Positions 9,951-23,122 of a DNA stretch of 64,000 bases are shown here, in pieces; position 1 is the first letter of the stretch; every line of letters starts with the position of its first letter. The position numbers and the translations under genes were made by a program. The notes under the pieces were generated by a model, which did not search any database, was not told the DNA's origin, and saw nothing but the letters and a program-made list of their open reading frames with translations. This DNA is from Casuarius casuarius (Eukaryota; Chordata; Aves; Casuariiformes; Casuariidae), in NCBI GenBank assembly GCA_003342895.1, contig PTFA01000311.1, positions 935,804 through 999,803 on the forward strand. The letters are read 5' to 3'.

Positions 9951-11254
9951 CCTTTAAAACTAAGGGTTTAATGATTCTGAAATTTCCTTTAATGAAAATA
10001 AATCCCAAATGATTCACTCTGAACTGAATTAATTCTTTCATTTTACCTCAGGCAATTGTCCATGGCTTAATAAAAGAAACATAAAAGTAAGATTTTAGTT
10101 TAACTTGACTTTACATTTTTTTATTTTTCAAGACTAAACACTGATTCAAAATTAACAAACCATTCACACAACTCAAAATAATTTCCCTGGCATTCCTGAG
10201 ACAATCCTAATATCTCTGTAGTAATTTGGTCAAATTTGCCATCATTACATAATCTATAGGTATATTCTCCCAAAAGTTCATGTGAAAGGACAGGTTAATT
10301 CCTTCCACGCTGAATGGCAGTTACTGTAAAGAGAGAGGAAGAGTTGAACGCTAAGAAGAGGAGGTCATAAATCACAATACTTTGAGAAACATTCTCTTGA
10401 CTTTATATTAACAAAATCCTCTTAACATGCATAGATGCTCCCTAATATTCATGCTATTGGAGAAAACATTAAAAAGGTGAAAATAAAGGAAGCAGGAACA
10501 GAAAGTTATCAAGCAGCCACAAGACTTCATATTCTAGCATTCAAGAATAACTGAGTACACTTAGGCATGATTTCCATTTAATAAATATTTAAGATAAAAT
10601 ATACGCTTGCTTTTCAAGTAGGAGATGCACTGAAATGTCTCTGAAGAAGCACACATTGTTTCCTGCTCTTGTTACTGGACTTCATGTATACCTGTTCTCT
10701 TATAATTAATGACTCCCTATTGACATCACATTTAATTGGTATTCTTATTTTGCCAATGGCCTACTAAAGGTTTATCATATAAATTAGTAGTAATGAGACA
10801 GTTCTAGCCACCTACTGTCATTAATTTCTTAAATATGTATAATAAGATGCAGACTAATTGTGACAGGTAATTGGTACCTGCCCACATTCTGCCTCTCTTA
10901 AAAATTACTCTCAAGTAGATCTAAGAGTTAATCATCATAAAATTGTACTTTCTACACTGCAGAAGTATAGCTTTTTCAAGCAACGTGTTTCTGAATTTAA
11001 ACTGAAACTTGTTCTTTTATTATAAGAAGGCAATATTTGCCTGTAGACTTCTTAACCTACAGATCTGGTTATCCACCCAGAAAGGCAAGCAGACTGAGTT
11101 AAGCCGAAAGGATTTTATCCAATTACATATTTTGCTGAAACCTACTTAAAACTTCACACAATAAAAGTCTCTTAGGTTTAAATGAGTTTGGGGTCAAAAT
11201 TTTCTACAAGGTGCGAGAGGTAGTCCATGCCTAGTAAGACAGTGAAGAAACTTC
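9951..11254. other. Non-coding AT-rich sequence
   Basis: No gene, RNA or recognisable repeat. Stop codons are frequent in all frames. Confidence 0.5.
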
Positions 11255-11350
11255 TATAGCATTGGTTAAGGCATTTGCCAAAGAAGGGAGCTCAAACCCC
11301 TCAGCCTGAAAGATAAAGACCAAAGGACTGAACCTGAGCGTTCCCAATTC
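11255..11350 (+). repeat. Possible tRNA-derived SINE-like fragment
   Basis: GCATTGGTTAAGGCATTTGCC resembles a SINE A-box region. It is followed by GAGCTCAAACCCC (B-box-like) and, after a spacer, by GGACTGAACCTGAGCGTTCC, which resembles an antisense B-box block. This is the same two-part layout as the fragment at 9883-9950, but more diverged. Confidence 0.4.
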
Positions 11351-13247
11351 CCAGCACAGAAAACTGTTCCCAACATCTGCTGAGGGCAAGGCCAAGACAG
11401 TCTTCCTCTTTCTGTCCTGCTGAAGCTCCTCCCCTTCATATTACTCAGCTACACATGGATAAAAGGGTAGCACCAGAATGGGACACGCCTTCGGAATTTG
11501 AGAGAGACTGAGGTTAAAACACTCTTTTTTTAATATAAATATTAACTTATATATTTAACTCATATTGTACTGTAAATATTTAGCAAATAGCAGCAGCCCC
11601 CGCCCCGTGTTCCTCTGACTGTCATTGAGATTCTCCATTCTCAGGCAGTGGGGGTGAGTCAACACAGCAGGGCCGCCAGCCCGATACAGACGCTCAGTGC
11701 GACTGTGTGATTCCTCGGGGAACCATGACAGAAATTCATCTGACAGACACAGGCTCCTTCCCACATTGGCACCTCCAATACAGCCTGATAAAAGCAGGCA
11801 GCTGAATGTAGGGACTGAAAGGAGTGCAAGGACAAGGGCACCCTCTGCATTCATCTATAGTCAGGCAGAAGACATACAAGATTTATTTAAAGGACTATAA
11901 ACCCTGCAGTGGAGGGGGAGAGGGCAGAGGAAAGAGGGAGAGACTTTCTGCCTAATTAGCTAGTAATCAAATAGTGTTTTCTATATATCCTCAGTCCATT
12001 CCCCTTCACAAGCAACTCATTTCAAATGTAAACACAAATTCTGCGCTGCTTCTATTTTTAAGCAGTGGGGAGAGGAAACAGTGATGCACAGAAAGAGGAA
12101 ATGCAATGCAAAAGTCACGTTCCTCAGTTTGCACAAGAGGAAAACTGTTTCCTATATGCAAGATAACTATCAGGAGAATGGTCATTTCAGCATGCAACAT
12201 TCCAGCCACACGTGATCTGAAATTACATCCTACTTCTTCCTAGTTTGCCACAACACTGGAACAAGACATAGGTCTCTCATATACAAACATATTTCATCTC
12301 CAAGGCCCTTCCTCTCCTCCCAGAGGATCTTTGCAAGCAAGAAGGATTTGAGCCATCCAAGCAAAATAGTCCACACAAGGCTTTCTACAAAGTAAGTCCC
12401 TTCATCACTTAAAGGACATGTAAAATGAGTTACAAGCCACTGGACAAATTTTGAGAACAGGATTTCCCCCTCATTAGATCTGTCAATTAAGAGAGGTTCA
12501 TATTTGCAGCATACATTCTTATTCCTGACTGTTGTCTTCAGTAACTCTACTCACATGAGTAAAATTCAGCCATGTATGAATAAAGATGATATAATCAAGC
12601 CCTAAGCTAGATATCAACATATACACAATAATTTTCTAGATGACGTCTGAATTCCATACTCTTAGGCAAGCCTGTAACACAAAAGGAGCAGGTCTAAGAG
12701 AATGCTTGGAAAATATAGTTCATTTATTCAGACCCATAAAATGTTAGTTTCTAATGAGTCAGATCTTCTTATGCATACCTACAGCATTCATAGTTATTTG
12801 CCAGCCAAAGAAAAAGCTATTTCAAATACTAGCTATATTTGAACACAAGTGAGGACATCAATGAGGCACCCAACAACAGCCTGCTTAAAAGCAACTTGAA
12901 GATTTTGTCTACTTCTCTCTTAAAATACAAGTGAGGCCCCGTGCCAAGGGACCATGGTCCTTTTCACGCAGTATCTTGGAGATTTATTACTGCTCAGGGT
13001 ATGAATAGATAGCTAAGCTTAAGCCTATGGTAGGCAGGCAGTGACCCTGCTACAAAGGCTAAGAAGAAATGGAGCAGCCGTGGACTCCAGTAGCATTTCC
13101 ACAGATCCCCATCCAAAGGCTATCAGGTGAGTTACTCACAGCTGCAAGTACTAGCAATATTTTTATGATTCAGTAACTGTTGTATCACAATATCTCACAG
13201 TGTTTGGTATCTTTGTCTCCAAATCCCAGCTGTCAGACAAGAAATCC
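11351..13247. other. Non-coding sequence
   Basis: No gene recognised. Small open frames on both strands near 11555-11900 overlap one another and show no domain. A splice-bounded open stretch at 12324-12391 is discussed among the findings. Confidence 0.45.
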
Positions 13248-13330
13248 CTATCCCATGGAAGGGGACTGAGGCATAGACACACAAAGGCCCAAATTCAAAC
13301 AGCCCAACTTCTACCTAATACGCTGCACTT
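13248..13330 (-). repeat. Ancient MIR/CORE-SINE-like fragment
   Basis: The plus strand reads GGAAGGGGACTGAGGCATAG and then ACACACAAAGGCCCAAATTC, which follows the antisense MIR-type consensus ('gaggaaactgaggcacagag ... cccaaggtca'). Diverged and matched by eye. Confidence 0.4.
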
Positions 13331-14300
13331 AAATAACCCTGTAATTTGGAGCCTCCATAGCCTGGGTGCTCTAAGCCAACAAGGTCATTAAGGTTTCAGA
13401 GGTCCTGGAAGGGTATGTGTCTCTCTCTCTCTCTCTTCCCTCTTTCCTTCATTAACCTTGTTTCCCTACAGCTGACTTTAACCTTAAAGACCCTGTTCCT
13501 GAGCAGATTTCCTCCTAGGGTACCTCCCTCTACCCAAGTAGTAGCCAACTCTGTTCCCATGGTCACTGCTGGAGTGAAAAGCAAAAGAAGGATAAAGAAC
13601 AAGCCCCAGGACTGTTTCTGCCCATTGGGACTGGCACAGAGAGCTACAGCCAGGGCTCTTGCCACCACCAGGAAGAATACTGCTGTTGAGAGTTGGTTCC
13701 TGTATATGACCAATAGCCCTCCTCCCCCACACTTTAACCCCTTCTTTGTCTCCAAGGAGTTGACCTGGAAAGATGCAGAGATCAGTTGGCTTGAGCAGCA
13801 TTGGCTGTTTTCCCAACCGCTCTGTGTTCTCTGGGGAGAGATGTGGGGGGCATGGCTTGCAGGACCACCACCTCTCACTGAGCTGCACTGTTCCTCTGGT
13901 AGATTCCTCACCTTCCCTAGATTGTGCAACTCTGCCTTTAGCAATTTCTCTCCTTACCCATCTTGTCTCCTGCTAGGGCTTTTGTAGAAAGACAGATTGT
14001 CTAGCCCACTGAATTACTGATCTTCATCTGTCTTTTTCAGCTTGCTCTTCTCCATTGCCCAAAGGTCTTTGTGAAACAAGAGAAAGATCAATCATCTACA
14101 AGCACCTTTACTTCTATGTCTTTGCCAAATCATTCAGCAAAGCCTAAAGGAACTGTATTCTTCCTCTTTCTCTTAGGAGCTGTTCTCTCCTGGCCTTTGA
14201 TGTGGCCTAGATATGGTGATTATTTGTTCTAACAAAAAGCTGATTACATAAATAGGCTGAAATAGGCTAGTATTCAGACAAGACTCTTTTTTTGTGGTAC
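13331..14300. other. Non-coding, less AT-rich sequence
   Basis: Contains a (TC)n tract at 13420-13437 and a stretch of about 550 bases that is open on both strands (plus 13415-13987, minus 13944-13396). Neither product resembles a known protein. The plus-strand frame begins inside the dinucleotide repeat. I regard both as chance. Confidence 0.4.
13420..13437. repeat. (TC)n microsatellite
   Basis: Nine TC units in a row, uninterrupted. Confidence 0.9.
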
Positions 14301-14337
14301 CAAATACAAAATAACAAAATAACAAAATATCAAAATG
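14301..14337. repeat. AACAAAAT-type short tandem repeat
   Basis: The 8-base unit AACAAAAT repeats imperfectly about four times. Confidence 0.8.
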
Positions 14338-14439
14338 AAGTCACAAAGTGTCCTTTACTGAGCTTACGCATCTACTTTTTGAAATTTCAGATGAAAAGAC
14401 GAAGAAATGCATTGTTACAAAAGAGGTTGTTACTGTAAG

Positions 14440-17400
14440 TCATTGTATGATAGAATTAATATGGGGAATCTTTTAAATAAAATATCAAGATGTCCTTATT
14501 CTTCCAAGAAATCCATGATCATTACAGCTGTTTTCCAATGAGGGTGAACATCAGTTAATCAATTTTTCAGTCACAACCAGGGTTCTCCACAACCCCAGCT
14601 CCATCCAGCAGTGCTGCATTGTGACAAAATTTTTTGGCATTGCAGACCTCTGTTTCTATAAATTGGTGCAACAGAAAGTTTTTTAATGCTAGGAATTTCA
14701 AAATACTAAATGATGGATAATAGAGCTGTCTTCAAATAGAGTACAGTCAGGGAGTACCTGCTTTTAATTTCTCTGTATAGTTTTAATTTCAACTCCAAGG
14801 CAAAGAAGAAAGACTGAAAAGACAACTGAAAGCTTACATCTTCACTCAAATATTTATGAATGCCATGTTAATAAGAGACTCCAAAGTCTGATTCAGGAAA
14901 GTAGTTTAATACCAATCTGCATGTATTTTACATTGTGCTGAGTAACTAAAAAAAAGATAAAAACAAAGACAGGCTCGTCAACTCTAAAACTGTGCAACTG
15001 CAAAGAGGATGATGAACATCAAGCCAATATATTTCAATAAAATGACTGTTACAGGATTGTTTAGTGTGCTTATTCAGACCATCTTATCTGAAACTGATTT
15101 CTAACCTTTCTTGGATGTCAGAAGTGATTAAGTATCACTGCACGAACATTCAAAGCTGTCTCAGTAAGCATACAAAAGAGACCAAGATCTGTTCAAAATG
15201 ATAAAGTCATTTAATTTTAAATACACCATGAAGAACAAAGCTTTCAAAGGAAGATATAGCAAATGTGCTAAAACAAAAAAATTTGTGAAAAGCAAGCAAT
15301 AGTTTTGGAGGCAAGAGTCCACTGAAAAACATTGTTTGCTAGGTTTGTCTGCACTAGAAACTACACTTTTGAAAACTTCCATGGCAACTTTGTTCTGAAT
15401 GACCTGTAGGGTGGTTCTAAAAAGACCTGTACCCAACGTTCACCAATATATGGTAAAATCCTGCTACAACCTTGACTTTTCTGTCATGGGCTCTCTGATT
15501 TATTGGCATCTTCAAGATTTGTCCCACTGTGCCCTGCACGTGTTTCCTGTGGTTAGCAACACATCACCAGCATTTAAAAGCAACCACCTCTTACACTGCT
15601 CAAAAAAAAAAAGTCAGCCAATTTGAGTGAATTTGATGTTTCTTGTGAAATCGTGGAACAATCAATCTCAGCTTCTTGGCCAGAGCATCACATTGCATTG
15701 TAGTCCAAGAAAAGGGTCATCTATTCCAGTAACTAAATAGATTCATGAAGAATTAGAGCTAATAAAGATCACATTGGCATGAGTTTAACTGTACTAGATA
15801 AAAATCTACACTATGTAACTTCATGCCACATGCCCCCAGACAGATTGATCAGTGCCAATAGCAGTCGTACTGTAAATCTTAAGTAAAAGCTGGAAATTGC
15901 CATCTGGCAACTTTAAACCTGCGGTTTCCTCAAGAGAGTCTAGAACTTTCCAGACCTTCAGACTTTTTCCTGTTACTGCAGAGAAGCTAATAGGATCAAG
16001 AAAGCATTTACCAAATGCAAATATAATTACTCTGCTGTAAACACTACAATTTCATATGTAATAGATTTGCTTTTAAGTTTTGTTAGTTGCTTCCAACCCC
16101 TCAAGCAAAAAACATACTCAAAGTTAGGTTTACATGGAAAAAGCAAGGGTTTTTCCCCTACTATTATTTGTATAATGGCAGTGCACAGTGTTTTCAACTG
16201 AGAAAGAAGTCTTATGTATAGCTACAACACGATGGTTAAAAAAAAAGTCAATTCCTGAAGACTATCTATACATTTACAATCCAAATAAGCAAGAAGTATA
16301 GAGAAAATATCACACAAAGTCCCACTCTAATGCCTTAAGCCGCATGTTAGGACACATTTTAAGGAATATCATGCTTTAATTTAAACCCACTAAGCACTGT
16401 TACCAATTGCATTATCATGGGCTACATCCAAACTAGATTTGAAATTAGACGTTCTAATTTTGAACTCAGCACACAACCTTGGCCAACAGAGCATCCCAGT
16501 CTGCCTCACCTTCTCCAGACTTCGATGGCATCCTATTTTGTTTCCACACCTTTGAAACACCATATATGTACTAGTAAAGGAACCTATATACAGTTTTCAC
16601 CATTCCTTTTCAGACATGGAACCCAACAAGAATTTCCAGAATGCCAACAAGATTGAGTGCTTGCACACCGAGACTCTCTAGCTTGAGGGGGTCTTGCAGA
16701 GATAGTTTTCAGAAAACACTGAGCATCTGTCCCTGAAAATTCAGGCCAAGATTTCTTCTCAAAAATTCTGGGCCTTACCTAGGAGTAAAGTGAGTGAGTG
16801 TGTGTACACGTACATAATACATATAGACACACACCATATAAACATATGAAAGATTTTCTATGAAGAAATCTCTAGTCTCTTAGAATTTTGAGAGGGATGT
16901 CCCTTCTCACAATATATTGCCAAGTTTCATGCTGATGTGAAAAGAGTATAGCAGGTGCTTTTTATCAGCAGTTTATCATACACAGAAGATTCACCATTTT
17001 CTACGTATACATTTTATTTTCCTGGAACTGTCAGAGTCTATTTCCTGTGAAGCCAGCCAGAAGAGATTAATGAAGCAGTCAGATTAAACTTCGGTCTCTC
17101 AACTTAAATACTCAAGGAAAGCCCACAGGGTTTCAGTTACACCATGCAAACTGGTTGGTTTGGTTTTGTCACAATTCTGATCTCAGATTTAAAACAGGTA
17201 AAATGTAACCCATGGCTGTTTTTTCTTTCCAGCTTCCAAGGTGAAATTTCAAGTGCCAAGAGCCTAACAACAAACCACTGAAGTTTGTCATAATGCTCAC
17301 AGAAGGACCGTGTGGCAATTCAGACGCTCTGTACTCCAGCTCTGGAGAGGAAGGCAGAAGCTACTGTTTCTGCTCTTACTTTATTTCTACTACTACTCCT

Positions 17401-19990
17401 AATTTTCTGCTATATACCTCCTCTACTAGGTACTCTGTTCTCTTACTCATCTCCCAGTCTTCGTGCAATTAATACAGGGCTATACAGGAGGTATAACAGT
17501 GAAGAAGCAGGTGCTGGTGACACAGTTATTGGGCATACTGAAGTGCTACAAGCCAAGCTATCACTGTAATGTGATGATAGAGCATTATTTTATACAACAA
17601 GGATTTAGAAAAACTAAGGACAATATTTCAGTTTAGATACTGGGAAATTTGGAATGTTTTTTAGTCTTCTATTTAAAATGAATTTCGAGCCACTTCTGGA
17701 CCATGTTCTGGGAAGACCTCTTCCTTAAAATCCAATGGTCTTTAGACACCCTTAGCAAGTGACCTTAGCAAATAGCTAGTGAGCCAAGTGCACATACATG
17801 GCACCCAATAAAAGCGCAGGCATCACTAGTGAGTTAAGTGAAGGCCTTAGAGGGTTACTATCTCTTACAGCAAAAACATACTGCAAATGCACAGCAAGAA
17901 TCTCCTCCTTTGAATTACAAGCAACAATTCAAGGTGATGGCCTTTAATTCTAAAACCATTTTGCAGCCTCAGTCCAAATTAGCTAGAAGGCTGACTCTTC
18001 AGCTCCAACAGATTACAAACTGTAGTAGTTCAGTGTATCAGCTAATTGTTCCAGCACTAAAATTAACTTACAGCAGATGAATATCCTTTCTAAAGGGTCA
18101 TGCTTAGAACTGCTGTCACCAGAAGTGTATTTTAGCTTGATCCCTCTGTAAAGATCTAAGGTGCCCTCAACAAGGCACTTCTCCTGAACCCCAAATTCTG
18201 AGTTGTTAGCCAACAACTCCACCCCATGTCTCTCAAGCTGCAGAAGAAAGAGCTTCGTAGTAACATTCAGTCGCCAGATGGCACTAGTACAGAAATTAAG
18301 AGGCATGGACAATCATATTACCCCAATGGCATAATATAAAACCAGCTGAGGATTTATCTGTAGACATTTGTAAGGAGCCTTGTATTTGAAGAACCATAAT
18401 TTGAAATTAATTAACATTCTGAAATACTCAACTAAATTGCAAAGGGTTCTGATCTTTAAATTAATACAGATGAGAAATTTGATGGATATCTCTTATGAAT
18501 TTTGCTGTTTTAGTGTAGCTATACAAAGAGGGAAGACAGGTTTTCAGCAACTCTGTTACAAAACACACCTACAAGTGCTCCAGCTGCAGACAGGTACTAT
18601 GGTCTGTTACGATCAATAAGGAAGCACTACATTATGGCATACTTCTATATTATGAAGCAAAGTGTATCACTGTAGTAGAGGTAGCTGTAAATCTGAGGAG
18701 ACATCAGCATTGAGGTATGCCTCCCGCCCTCTCCTGCCACCATCCCTTAGCTGTAGGTTAATACATGCCATCACAGATATTCAGTTCAATGATTCTCTCC
18801 TTTGAGATATTATCAGCTCTCAAAACAGCAAGTGTAACTCAGCTAAGCTCTCCACAGCCTCCTCAGGCCCTTGTTCTTACATGGGGTGAATGCACACTTA
18901 TATTTCCATTCAGGATTGCCACCCGCTGGAGCACAGACTGCCTGAGGTTTGCAAACCCAGAGACATTCATTCAGCTCTATCTGTTGGGATTCAACCCCAG
19001 AGCTATCAGTCTGGGACCTGCTGCTTTTTGTGTATTAATTTTCTTTCCGTTCAGTGTCAAACGTCCCTCCCACAGTATTCCTATAATACATACACTTAAT
19101 AGTTAACCAAACATACCAGCTCATCTCCCAAAGGACAGAGACGTAAATATCCATTAAAAATGCTTGTGTTACCTGGGTGCAGAAAGATGAGTTATTGCCT
19201 GGCCACAGAGTAAGCTCCTGACTAAAGGCGAGTGCAACACCTCATGCCTAGCTTGATAATTGACTTCAATAGGAAAAAACAAAGATAGAAATGTTCATAT
19301 TATTCAGGGCATAAATCCAACTTCTGAAAAAGGTCTAGAAGAAATTCAGATCACTCCTTTATTTCATAACTGGGTGTATTTATTTCCACTAAAGTATCAG
19401 CCATTATGAGAAACGACATCATCTGTACCTATAAAGCAATGTGTTCACACATTTTAGCCTCTCTCTAGCAGAGTGCACACAGCAAAAAAAAAGTGTAATA
19501 TGTAGTCATGCATAATAAAAATAGCAAATGTAAGCATTTAAATAAGTAACAATCCCTTAGAAGGCAACATCTGCTCAGAGATTTAAAAAAAGTGATGTGC
19601 CAGTCACACAGTATGCACATCCTAACATCACATACATCACATGGCTCTGTACTCTAGACTCTTAATTTTTTACATTCCTAAATAGTTCACACTAATTTTG
19701 AAGCCTCTAAGTATATTAAGATAAAGGTTTTCAGCTGTTTAATCTACATAACATTAGGTATATGAAATAGCAGAAAAGGAAGGCTTGTGTAAGTTATCAA
19801 AAACTGTTGAAGCAGCACCAAAAGGCCAGCAGGAAAGAAAAAAGTAGCATTAAAAGTGAGCTATGGAAAAACCTGAGCAAGAAGAGGAACATGAACAGAG
19901 TCACTGAGGTGACACGCAGATTGCAGAAAGGCAAAGTCTTCTACCTTGACTATGACCACCAGACTTGAAGGAGTACTACAAGAAATATAC
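14440..19990. other. Non-coding AT-rich sequence
   Basis: No gene, RNA or transposon recognised. A decayed TG/CA-rich patch lies around 16793-16855. A good acceptor-like site (pyrimidine tract then CAG) ends at 17232 but opens only a 15-codon frame. The open frame at 17312-17569 has a leucine-rich run but no start context or homology that I recognise. Confidence 0.45.
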
Positions 19991-19997
19991 ATATTAA

Positions 19998-20290
19998 AAA
20001 AAGGGGGCAGGGGGGAAGGTTGGAGTCACAGGTCCAGCAGCAATCAGATCTACTCAGATAGTACAAAAGGGGTAAAAGCACTTCTGGATCTGACCAGGCT
20101 TCAAGTGAAGGAGTCAGCTTGGGGATTTCTCTAAGGATGTGGCCCTCAGAAGGGGGGTGGGGGGGCCTCGGTATTTTAGAGGAATAAACAAGAAGGAAGA
20201 ATGAAAGAGGAGGCAGGAGAGAAAAAGGAAGCAAAAAAAGAAGGGTGAGAGTTAATTTTTCTATTAGGGTTGGGGGGGCGGTGGTTAACG
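19998..20290 (+). repeat. G-rich and purine-rich cluster
   Basis: Three separate G-rich tracts lie on the plus strand within 300 bases (about 20000-20020, 20151-20166 and 20267-20284), each with runs of five to seven G. Between the second and third, about 20174-20252 is almost all purine on the plus strand. The G-rich tracts could form quadruplexes and the purine tract could form triplex or R-loop structures; that is an inference from composition only. Confidence 0.7.
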
Positions 20291-21059
20291 TACAAAAGAA
20301 ATATTACATGGAAAAAACACTTGGCATAATTGAATGTTTTTCACTTTTAGCTTGTAAGCCTCAGGAAAGTAGCTAATTCCTAAATTGATTATAATGGGAA
20401 ATTGACTGTTTTCTGCCTGGGTTTTTGTTTGTTTGTTTTGATACCCACTCACAGGAGGGAAACCAGATTTTACTTTAGAGCCTGATATTTGTTTCAAGTC
20501 AATGGAAAGATGTAATTGTTAACCATCTTACTTAGTGTACTATTGAAAGGCACATACACATGTTGTGCTATTAAAGGCAATAGAAGGCAATACAAAATAT
20601 GATACCTTGGATTTAAGGAAAGAAAGAAAAAAAGCCTTTAAGCTACCTTCAGCACTCAAATGAATCAAAATAGTAGTAAAGATTTGTCCATATACTGCCC
20701 ACTCTATACACTCATTAAACCTGCCCTTTTGAAATGCTGCAGCAGCTGAAGGAAGATGCAACCTAGACATGATAAAACAACTGCTCTTCTGTGCTCCAGC
20801 TGCCCAGAGAGTGCCTCTAGGTAGTCATCAAGAGGAGGAATTTGCTAGTACATTGAGACAGCAAAGTTCTGGAAAACTGAAGACAGGGCAAAGACATGGA
20901 GAGATTTGGCCACTGTTTACTGGCACAACCATTTTACTTGGGCATGACTTAGAACAGATTTTTAGAATTTATATACATGGCAAACACACCCAAATTTTAA
21001 AAAGATTAAGGGTTCATTTTTAGTTTCTTTAAATATACAAGTGTCCTCTTACATATGAC

Positions 21060-21091
21060 TTATAAATATGTAAATATTTACATATTTATAA
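21060..21091. repeat. 32-bp perfect AT-rich palindrome
   Basis: Each half is 16 bases with no spacer and no mismatch; the centre lies between 21075 and 21076. The composition is almost wholly A/T. It sits in a longer AT-rich run that continues to about 21120. Confidence 0.95.
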
Positions 21092-21580
21092 ATGATATAA
21101 ATAAATATGACTTATTTAGAGAGTTGCTTTCATAGTCCCCATGAACAGAATATCACTTTATGACTGACCCTCTTACTGTCACAGTAGAGCTTACTGAAGC
21201 AACAGATGCATAATTCCTCAAAAAATATGACTTAATTTTGATTTCTAATCTTCAATTTCCAGTTGACCATGCCAAAAATGCATGAACCAGAACCAAACCA
21301 GGACTAACAGCTGCCACTTTGATTCAACTAGAAATATCCTCACTGGTGCTCTTATTTGTCTCTCAATATGAAGCAGAGGTCAAAGAGGTTGAGAATGAAA
21401 AATATCTCCCTGCTGCTTCCAGTTCTTTCACAGCCCTGTTTTGGTGCCATACCGTAGTGCCAATAAAGGCACATCCTTTAAACATGTAGCACTATAAAAA
21501 TCTCAACAACCTTGGAGACTGTGGCCAACATGCTTCTGCATGAATACCCAAGTCTTCGAGGGTAGGTACAAGCACAAAAA

Positions 21581-21599
21581 GGGGGGGGGGGGGGGGGGG
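21581..21599 (+). repeat. G19 homopolymer
   Basis: Nineteen G in a row, preceded by five A. Runs of this kind are error-prone in sequencing, so the length is uncertain. Confidence 0.9.
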
Positions 21600-23122
21600 C
21601 GGCAAGAGAGAGAGGGGAATTCCAGTAGTCAAGCCATGTGAAAAGTGCATATGCTGGGCCAACATGTCATCACCATAGTTCTTCACTTCTGGCTTCTTCC
21701 TCTGTGCTCCTGAGCCATATCATGGCTTGGCCTACTGGCTAGGTTACATTTACTCTCTCAGACACCACTACCACAAGAGATTTGCTAGCTCCATAAATCT
21801 CAGCCTTCAAAGCCCTCCTCCTGATAGCTAAACTATCAGCATACTAACTGAGACCTACTTGGCCTTCACTCTCAGGCCCTCTAGGAGACTCCATGACCTC
21901 CGTCAGTCTCCTTACTCCCTAGAGAGGCAGCCTCTCTGGCCTTCTCTCCAGCTGGGATATAAATCCTGGGCTTCTAACCAAGACTAGCACACAGATGTAA
22001 TTAATAGAGCAAGCTGTCTCATAGCAGTCATGCAACACAGAAAGCTAATGAAAAAGACAGACAGAGACAGAGAGAAATACACATATGCAAAGCAGCTGCA
22101 GCTGCTTCCATAGAAGTGTTCAGCAGCAACAGACTGGAGAAGAGACTCTTGAGTGAGAACAGTCAACAGTATTAGAGTAAATCACCTGCAGAGAAAAAGT
22201 TTTTGTTTGTTTAAGGGCAAAACAAATCATGAAACATGCAATAAAGGAGGTGGGTCTGAGCTGCAGTCAAGCAAAACATGACTTAAATGGTGAGTCTTTG
22301 GGATTACATGCATGCACTACAGAAAGAACACTATCTAATTTGTAGCATGACATTAGGAGTACTACGGCAAGTAACAACAGGTAGCTCTTTACAAGTCACC
22401 ACAGTAATGTTTTACTATTCTGTTTGTTAATATGTAATACTTGCATGGGTTTTCAGCAACAACTTATTTGTCCGTATCTTGAGCATGAGATATTAAGCTT
22501 ACATCAGCACAAAAGTATTCATGGACAACTTGTCCCTCCAATGAAATCAGCTTAAGAGGATCAGTTCTGGGATCTTTCTCCACCTTCACGGATGTTCAGG
22601 AATGCAGAGTGAAAGAATCAGCCCCTTCAACAGCACAATGTTCTTCATGGTAGATATTAATGCCTTGGTACACTTAAAGGAGTGAAAGCTAATAATCCAC
22701 TAAGTGGAATTCCATTTTCCACAGCTCCACTTCATGTTTCTATTGAAAGACATGCCTAGCTTTGAAAATGAGCAGGCAGAATGTTTTCAGTGAGTGTCCT
22801 ATGAACAATTTTTTGCTAAGACATTTCATGGCATTTGATGATCCACTGGAAATATTTGATTATGCACATTCTGATGAGCTTTTGTCACTCAGCAGGCTTG
22901 GAGGAAAAAAAGCACACACTTAGTAAGTAAATAGCTCCTCTTACTCTCATCAACAATATTATGCTAATTTTTCCCAAGTCACTCCATTTGTTTTGGGAAC
23001 ATTGGTTTAAATGAGTGATTTTCAGCTTCTCCCAAATCCAACTTGCCTTTTAGTTCACTAACATAAATTAATCAAAGGAAGAAGAAAAAAATCCCTTCTA
23101 TGTGAAAAAGCCTCCCATCATT
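21600..23122. other. Non-coding sequence
   Basis: No gene or recognisable repeat. Short open frames only. Confidence 0.5.

Noticed and set aside
13396..13987. Long open frames on both strands (190 codons plus, 182 codons minus)
   Set aside because: No domain or family recognised on either strand; the plus frame starts in a (TC)n repeat; both strands open together suggests a local scarcity of stop codons, not coding.
17233..17280. Possible terminal exon after a strong acceptor at 17232
   Set aside because: Opens only a 15-codon frame and no convincing polyadenylation context was seen.
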